A program made the translations under genes and the position numbers. A DNA stretch of 64,000 nt from VAZQ01 sp963771845 (lineage in GTDB: Bacteria > Pseudomonadota > Alphaproteobacteria > Rhizobiales > Xanthobacteraceae). The notes below the pieces were generated by a model. That model saw only the letters and a program-made list of their open reading frames with translations. It was not told where the DNA came from and ran no database searches. Of this stretch, positions 58,871 to 64,000 are shown in pieces; the first letter of the stretch is position 1, and each line of letters begins with the position of its first letter. The stretch is from positions 1-64,000 of the forward strand of contig CAVYVC010000010.1 in NCBI GenBank assembly GCA_963771845.1, in the 5' to 3' direction.

Positions 58871-60231
58871 TCTTCATTGCACCCATGTACGGTTGGAGGA
58901 CACGCGGCACGGCAATAGACCCGTCCTGCTGCTGATAATTTTCCATCACCGCAACGAGCGCGCGGCCGACGGCCACACCTGAGCCGTTGAGCGTGTGGAC
59001 ATGGCGCACCTGACGATTTTCCCTGCTGCGAAAGCGCGCTTGCATGCGCCGGGCCTGGAACTCGCCACACACCGAGCACGACGAAATCTCGCGATAGGCA
59101 TTCTGGCCCGGCAGCCAGACCTCGATGTCGTAGGTCTTCTGCGCGGCGAAACCCATATCGCCGGTACAGAGCGTCATCACCCGATAATGCAGATCGAGAC
59201 GGCGCAATACCTCCTCGGCACAGGACAGCATGCGCTCGTGCTCGTCTCTGCTGTCTTCGGGCATGGTGATCGATACGAGCTCGACTTTCGTGAACTGATG
59301 CTGGCGAATCATGCCGCGCGTGTCCTTGCCCGCTGCACCTGCCTCCGCGCGAAAGCAGGGCGTCAGCGCGCAAAGCCGCATCGGAAGCGTGGCTTCCTCC
59401 AGGATTTCCTCGCGCACCAGATTCGTCAGCGGCACTTCGGCTGTCGGGATAAGGCCGAGGCGCTCCGAGTTCAATGTCGGAAGAAACCCGGGACCCGCAT
59501 AAAGTCCAATATACTCCCCCTCGTGCAGAGCGTTTATCAGCCAATCCCATGATCGTATGGCGAAGAACTGGTCGTTCTCAAACTTGGGTAATTGCGCCGT
59601 TCCATACATCACGTGATCCCGCACCAGTAACGGGGGGTTCACTTCAGTATATCCGTGCTCATTCGTGTGCAGATCCAGCATGAATTGCCCGAGCGCGCGC
59701 TCGAGTCGCGCCAGTCCACCTTTCAGAACCACGAAGCGTGCGCCTGAAAGCTTCGCGGCGGTTCGAAAATCCATTTGCCCAAGCGCCTCACCGAGATCGA
59801 AGTGCTGGCTGGGCGCAAAGTCATAGCTGAGCTTGGCTCCGAAGCGATGGCGCTCAACGTTATCACAGCGTCCTTCCCATCCGGCACATCGGGTGCTGGC
59901 AAGGGCAGGTTAGGAATTTCGGCAAGAGCATTCGTCAATTCTTGATCGACGGAATTTTTTTCCTCTGCCTCAAGCGTCAAAATCGAGCTTTTGCACTCAG
60001 CCACCTCAGCCATCAGTGGTTGCGCAGCGGCGTCGTCACTTTCGCTTTTGCCTTCCCGATTTCCTCCGACGCGACGCGACGACGAGCCCTATAACTCTCT
60101 GCGACCCGAATGATCGCGCGTCTCCGATCATCGATCGTGAGCAGCCGCTCCCCCTCCGGGGTAAGCCCGCGGCGCTGGAGGCCACGGTCAAACTCCGCCT
60201 TGTGCTCCCTGATCCATTTGATGTCATGCAT
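58824..60231 (-). CDS. serS: Seryl-tRNA synthetase, interrupted by two single-base frameshifts
   Basis: Three frames make one SerRS of about 470 residues. The first (60231-about 60040) is the start of the coiled-coil arm, MHDIKWIREHKAEFDRGLQR. The second (about 60040-59868) continues with MAEVAECKSSILTLEAEEKN and IPNLPLPAPDVPDGKD. The third (about 59868-58824) starts VERHRFGAKLSYDFAPSQHF and has the class II motifs, for example GMIRQHQFTKVELVSI and TPCFRAEAGAAGKDTRG. One missing base at about 60040-60042 (three A on the coding strand) and one at about 59866-59869 would explain both shifts. SerRS is essential, so sequencing errors are likely. The end is extended by repeat-derived residues. Confidence 0.93.
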
Positions 60232-60308
60232 GGCGGAAGCTTTCGTAAATCGCCGCTCGCTCCGAGCCTGTTATCGGACCGGCCCGGTTTTCATGCAATG
60301 ATCTTTCG

Positions 60309-61115
60309 TCATTCCGCCGGCTTGGCGGCTGCGCGTGCCGCGTCCTTGGCCTTGTCGGCTGCGGCTTTCTTTTCCACCAGTCGCACCGCCCAGATCGATC
60401 CCTCGTAAAGCGCCATGAGTGGAAGAGCGAGCGAAAGTTGGCTCAGCACATCGGGCGGCGTGAGAATGGCGGCAATGATAAAAGCGCCGACGATAAAGTA
60501 ACGCCGCTTTTCCTTGAGCTGATCGGACGTGATGATCCCGACGCGCCCAAGCAGCGTCAGGATCACCGGGAGTTGAAAAGCCACGCCGAAGGCAAAGATG
60601 AGCTTCATCATCAAGGTCAGATAATCTTCGACCTTGGGCAAGAGCTCGATTGCGGCCTGGCCATCGCCACCGGCCTGCTGCATGCTTAGCGAAAAACGCG
60701 CGAGCATGGGCCATACCATAAAATAAACAGCGAGCGAGCCGAGGAAGAAAAAGATCGGGGTCGCGATGAGGTAAGGCAGGAAGGCCTTGCGCTCGTGCCG
60801 ATAAAGGCCCGGCGCGACGAACATGTAGATCTGAGTAGCCACCACCGGGAATGAAATGAATGCAGCGCCGAACATGGCGAGCTTGAGCTGGACGACGAAA
60901 TATTCGAGCAGCCCGGTATAGATGAACTTCGAGTTCTCGGGCCCCGCCACCCACACATACGGCCACGTCAGGACATTGTAGATCGTCTTGGCGAAGAAGA
61001 AGCAGCCCGCAAAGGCAATGCCGAATGCAATCAGCGCCTTGATCAGGCGCGAGCGCAACTCGATCAGGTGATCCATGAGAGGCGCTTTGGTCGCCTCGAT
61101 GTCCTCATGGGTCAT
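60309..61115 (-). CDS. tatC: Sec-independent translocase subunit TatC
   Basis: The 268-residue inner-membrane protein has six helices. Family marks are APLMDHLIELRSRLIKALIA with the conserved Glu near the start, FVAPGLYRHERKAFLPYLIA and FGVAFQLPVILTLLGRVGII. It recognises twin-arginine signal peptides with TatB. Its start overlaps the end of tatB by four bases. Several Tat substrates with visible leaders are encoded in this window (43536, the 20134 remnant, and perhaps 44773). The C-terminus is Ala/Lys-rich. Confidence 0.97.
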   Translation of the reverse strand: MTHEDIEATKAPLMDHLIELRSRLIKALIAFGIAFAGCFFFAKTIYNVLTWPYVWVAGPENSKFIYTGLLEYFVVQLKLAMFGAAFISFPVVATQIYMFVAPGLYRHERKAFLPYLIATPIFFFLGSLAVYFMVWPMLARFSLSMQQAGGDGQAAIELLPKVEDYLTLMMKLIFAFGVAFQLPVILTLLGRVGIITSDQLKEKRRYFIVGAFIIAAILTPPDVLSQLSLALPLMALYEGSIWAVRLVEKKAAADKAKDAARAAAKPAE

Positions 61116-61618
61116 GCGGGCTTCTCTCCCGCACCGTGTGAGCCCGACTTGCCGTCTGTGGCCGGCTCTCCTGTCGGAGCGGAAATGCCGGCATCCGGCG
61201 TTGCCGGGATGGCTGCCTCGTTCGCCCCGGCCGTTTGCGCGGCCGCCACTTCAGTCTCCGCGGGAGCGGGTGGTGCAGAGTTCGGCTGTGGCTCGGACTC
61301 TGATTTGGGTTGTTGGGTAATCGACGTTTCAATCTGGTGCTGCGCGCTTTCGAATTCCCGGCGCACATCCGCGACCGGATCGAAATTCGCATAGCTTTTC
61401 GCTTGGGTCGTCATCTCGTCGACCTCCTTTTTGAGGTCGGCCAATTCCGCTTCGCGTATGGCTTCGTGGAACTGGTTCTGGAACTCGGTCGCCATGCGAC
61501 GGAGCTTGGCGGTCCATTGCCCGAGCGTACGCAGCACGCCGGGCAGCTCTTTCGGGCCGATGGCAATCAGCGCAACGATGCCGATGAGAAGGAGTTCGCT
61601 CCAGCCAATTTCAAACAT
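61112..61618 (-). CDS. tatB: Sec-independent translocase subunit TatB
   Basis: I start at 61618 (MFEIGWSELLLIGIVALIAI), the universal TatB N-terminus; the longer frame is not supported. The product is 168 residues: one transmembrane helix, the GPKELPGVLRTLGQW hinge, an amphipathic helix (MATEFQNQFHEAIREAELAD) and a long Pro/Ala/Glu-rich tail. TatB forms the substrate-binding complex with TatC. It lies between tatA and tatC in the usual order. Confidence 0.96.
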   Translation of the reverse strand: MFEIGWSELLLIGIVALIAIGPKELPGVLRTLGQWTAKLRRMATEFQNQFHEAIREAELADLKKEVDEMTTQAKSYANFDPVADVRREFESAQHQIETSITQQPKSESEPQPNSAPPAPAETEVAAAQTAGANEAAIPATPDAGISAPTGEPATDGKSGSHGAGEKPA

Positions 61619-61722
61619 GCTGAAGTCAATCCCGGACGCCGCGGCACCGCCCACGCTCCTTTCCCGGCAAGCGGGAAAGAGAACGATGAACCTATCCGCC
61701 TTGGCCGCAACGACCGGAATGC

Positions 61723-61980
61723 TCAACTCGCCTTGGTGGTCTCGGCGGTAGCTCCAGTCGCGGTGGCGGCGTTCTGCGGCTGATGGTCGATGGTCTTCAT
61801 TGGATCAGTCTTGTTGCCGGACTCCGCTTCAGGTTTGTCGTCTTCGGCCAGTCCCTTCTTGAACGACTTTATGCCCTTGGCAAAATCGCCCATCAGATCA
61901 GAGATCTTTCCACGTCCGCCGAACAGCAGAAGGCCGACAGCCAGAACCAGAATCCAGTGCCAAATGCTCATTGAACCCAT
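61723..61980 (-). CDS. tatA: Sec-independent translocase subunit TatA
   Basis: The 85-residue protein has the TatA helix SIWHWILVLAVGLLLFGGRG, then the amphipathic helix KISDLMGDFAKGIKSFKKGL and an acidic tail. TatA oligomers form the translocation pore. Met at 61971 is an equally good start. It heads tatA-tatB-tatC. Confidence 0.97.
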   Translation of the reverse strand: MGSMSIWHWILVLAVGLLLFGGRGKISDLMGDFAKGIKSFKKGLAEDDKPEAESGNKTDPMKTIDHQPQNAATATGATAETTKAS

Positions 61981-62062
61981 GCACAGACCCTCCGCGCCGA
62001 CGACGGATTAAGCAGCGCTCATGTCGAAGCAAAAGCTAGGCTCCGCAGAGCACAAAAACAAG

Positions 62063-62080
62063 GACTGCCCAATTGCAGTC
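62063..62080 (-). terminator. Terminator hairpin after scpB
   Basis: GACTGC and GCAGTC form a 6-bp stem around CCAATT directly after the scpB stop codon. On the minus strand a T-rich stretch (TTGTTTTTG) follows, giving a rho-independent terminator for nagZ-scpA-scpB. Confidence 0.65.
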
Positions 62081-62081
62081 T

Positions 62082-62801
62082 TTATTCCTGGTTTGACACG
62101 AGCGGAGCAAGACCGAGATCGAGTTCCGTCGGCTCCAGCGGCTCTTCGTCCTCGCGCAAAGCGGGATCGTCCGACGGCATCGGCACTGAGAAGCCCGGCG
62201 GAAGCCGTCCATCAAGCAATCCGGACCCCTTGAGCTCCTCGACCCCAGGCAGATCGCCAACCGCGTCGATGCCAAAGTGGGACAGGAATGCCTCCGTGGT
62301 GCCATAGGTGACAGGCCGGCCGGGCGCCTTTCGCCGGCCGCGGGGACGGATCCATCCCGTTTCCAACAGCACGTCGACCGAGCCCTTCGAAGTGGTAACG
62401 CCGCGAATCTCCTCGATCTCGGCTCGCGTGACCGGCTGGTGATAGGCGATGATTGCAAGCGTCTCGATGGCCGCCCGCGAGAGTTTTCGTGTCTCGATCG
62501 ATTCGTGGCTGAGCAGCCAGGCGAGATCGCTCGCGGTGCGGAAGGTCCATTTCCCATTGACGCGCACCAGGTTCACGCCGAACGACGAATATTCCTGCTG
62601 CAAGCGCACGAGCGCTGCGTGGACATCGACACCTTGCGGAAGTCGCGCCGCGAGCGACTTTTCATCGAGCGGCTCCGCCGAGGCGAACAGCATGGCTTCC
62701 AAGAGCCGCAGCTCTTCCGGCCGGCGTTCAGGCTCGGGCGCCTGCGGCCGGTACTCGGGCTCCGGCTCGTCTGATCTCGTCACGACCTTCAATCTCGGCA
62801 T
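62082..62801 (-). CDS. scpB: Segregation and condensation protein B
   Basis: The start at 62801 (MPRLKVVTRSDEPEPEYRPQ) has AGGAGG six bases upstream and gives 239 residues. ScpB has two winged-helix domains; family blocks are LRLLEAMLFASAEPLDEKSL, AAIETLAIIAYHQPVTRAEI and EEIRGVTTSKGSVDVLLETG. With ScpA and SMC it organises the chromosome. It follows scpA by 19 bases. Confidence 0.96.
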   Translation of the reverse strand: MPRLKVVTRSDEPEPEYRPQAPEPERRPEELRLLEAMLFASAEPLDEKSLAARLPQGVDVHAALVRLQQEYSSFGVNLVRVNGKWTFRTASDLAWLLSHESIETRKLSRAAIETLAIIAYHQPVTRAEIEEIRGVTTSKGSVDVLLETGWIRPRGRRKAPGRPVTYGTTEAFLSHFGIDAVGDLPGVEELKGSGLLDGRLPPGFSVPMPSDDPALREDEEPLEPTELDLGLAPLVSNQE

Positions 62802-62820
62802 TTGTCCCTCCTGATCCCCT

Positions 62821-63639
62821 TCATTCCTGCTGGGCGCTGCTCGCTTCGTCCCCACTCGTTGTTCGCTTGCGTACGTAAAGCGGCGCGAACGCGGTCTGCT
62901 GATGCACCTCCATGAGGCCTTCGCGCACAAGCTCAAGCGTCGAGGCAAAGCTCGATGCAAAAACGGTCCGCGCAAGAGCGGGCTCGACCACGTAGCTCAG
63001 CAGATATTCGTCAAGGCGCGCCCAATCCTGCGATTGACCGATCAGCCGCTCAAGCGCTTCGCGCGCCTGTGCCAGTGACCAAACGGTGCGCTGGGCGAGC
63101 CGCACGTGGGACAGCGCCGCCCGTTGGCGCTGCTGGGCATAGGCCGAAAGAAGATCATACAGCGTCGCGGTCCATTGCGGATGGCGGATGTGCGCGATGG
63201 GTTCGGGCTGACCGCGGGCAAACACGTCGCGTCCGAGCTGTGCCTGTCCCAAGAGACGCTGCGCAACGGCGCGAATGGCTTCGAGCCGCTTGAGGCGCAG
63301 CGCCAGCGCGGTCGCCATGTCAGCCGCGCTTTGGCCATCCTGGGACGTGACATCCGGCAGCAGGAGGCGCGACTTCAGATATGCAAGCCAGGCTGCCATC
63401 ACGAGGTAGTCCGCAGCGAGCTCAAGCCGCAGCTTGCGGGCCTCTTCAATGAAGACGAGGTACTGATCCGCAAGCGCCAGAATGGAGATTTTTGCGAGGT
63501 CGACTTTCTGCTGGCGTGCCAGCGCCAGCAGAAGATCGAGCGGACCCTCGAACCCCTCGACATCGACCACCAGCGTGGGCTCGTCGCTCAAGCGCTCGAT
63601 TGGAGGATCGGCCTCGAATTTCACCTGTTCCGGGTTCAT
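62821..63639 (-). CDS. scpA: Segregation and condensation protein A
   Basis: The 272-residue kleisin begins with EGFEGPLDLLLALARQQKVD after a short leader, then LADQYLVFIEEARKLRLELA and ADYLVMAAWLAYLKSRLLLP, the N-terminal SMC-binding helices. The C-terminal winged helix (FASTLELVREGLMEVHQQTA) binds the SMC head. It overlaps nagZ by four bases. Confidence 0.96.
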   Translation of the reverse strand: MNPEQVKFEADPPIERLSDEPTLVVDVEGFEGPLDLLLALARQQKVDLAKISILALADQYLVFIEEARKLRLELAADYLVMAAWLAYLKSRLLLPDVTSQDGQSAADMATALALRLKRLEAIRAVAQRLLGQAQLGRDVFARGQPEPIAHIRHPQWTATLYDLLSAYAQQRQRAALSHVRLAQRTVWSLAQAREALERLIGQSQDWARLDEYLLSYVVEPALARTVFASSFASTLELVREGLMEVHQQTAFAPLYVRKRTTSGDEASSAQQE

Positions 63640-64000
63640 GAACGTGCGCCCACCGTTTCGTTGTCAGCGATGAGAGCCGCCCATTCCAACCGCAGAGCCG
63701 CCACTTCGTGCTCGCCGCTGGGTTTGCGTTGTTCGAGAGCCGATTGCGCACGCTCCGCGGCCCTGCCGGCCAGTACTGGAACGCTGGCAGCCACGGCCTC
63801 CATTTCGTCGAGATCGCCGGTGCAATGAAGGACGAGATCGCACCCAGCAGCAATAGCCGCACGCGACCGGCTTTCAAGCGAGCCCGAAAGGGCGCCCATG
63901 GAAATATCGTCGCTCATCAGTAATCCGGAAAAATTGAGCCCGCCCCGAATCACATCACGGATCACAGTGACCGAAGTTGTGGCCGGAGCAAGATGATCGA
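63636..64000 (-). CDS. nagZ: Beta-N-acetylhexosaminidase NagZ, C-terminal part (gene continues past the window)
   Basis: The frame stays open to the window edge: before the GTG near 63965 it reads DHLAPATTSVTVIRDVIRGG, so the real start lies beyond 64000. The GH3 signature is LNFSGLLMSDDISMGALSGS, in which the Asp of SDD is the catalytic nucleophile. NagZ removes N-acetylglucosamine from anhydromuropeptides in cell-wall recycling. The order nagZ-scpA-scpB-tat is a conserved alphaproteobacterial arrangement. Confidence 0.92.
   Translation of the reverse strand, partial: DHLAPATTSVTVIRDVIRGGLNFSGLLMSDDISMGALSGSLESRSRAAIAAGCDLVLHCTGDLDEMEAVAASVPVLAGRAAERAQSALEQRKPSGEHEVAALRLEWAALIADNETVGARS

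Overview
The window looks like a chromosome segment of a high-GC alphaproteobacterium of the Hyphomicrobiales, probably close to the Bradyrhizobiaceae/Xanthobacteraceae. The basis is the right-hand gene order (nagZ-scpA-scpB-tatABC-serS-surE-pcm-nlpD-type M23-DUF815-yajC-secDF-squalene/phytoene synthase family), the many Bug/TctC binding proteins, and abundant short palindromic intergenic repeats. This placement is inference from recalled gene order, not from a search.

Region 1 (1-24500) is an accessory island in decay. It starts with a plasmid/phage-type replication module (primase fragment, RepA-like helicase with two frameshifts), conserved hypotheticals and a serine recombinase. Then come surface-related genes: a beta-helix protein with a 42-bp coiled-coil repeat, a polytopic membrane protein, a 962-aa glycosyltransferase-like/FkbM protein, and a stand-alone A-PCP-TE NRPS-like enzyme. 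Between them lie three insertion sequences (two IS630, one IS3) and many gene remnants: histidine kinase tail, BadF-type activase, ABC binding protein, integrase, molybdenum hydroxylase, recombinase. A tandem duplication here has an 18-G run between its copies. The island ends at a tRNA-Ser(GCU) whose 3' end faces it, the usual geometry of a tRNA-integrated element.

Region 2 (24500-46320) is chromosomal with a catabolic and transport flavour. It holds a Sel1 protein, a TPR-methyltransferase, a GST, gatB and gatCA separated by a VapBC-type toxin-antitoxin pair, a VOC dioxygenase-like protein, an Asp/Glu racemase family enzyme and an LLM flavin monooxygenase. Three tandem Bug binding proteins follow, then a cupin, a maleylacetoacetate isomerase-like GST, and further orphan binding proteins. 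No tctA/tctB or ABC permease gene is present, so these binding proteins are orphans here.

Region 3 (46320-64000) is housekeeping. It has trmFO translationally coupled to an unusual kinase/acyl-CoA-synthetase C-domain fusion, then SecDF-YajC, an amidase-activator-type M23 protein, Pcm, SurE, SerS, the Tat translocase, the ScpAB condensin partners and the end of nagZ.

Two themes run through the window. First, GC-rich palindromic repeats sit in intergenic regions and also inside genes, where they add extra residues in frame to gatA and a DUF815 ATPase and supply the stop codon of a response regulator. Second, single-base indels, mostly in short homopolymers, interrupt secD and serS, which should be essential, so some apparent pseudogenes may be sequencing or assembly errors.
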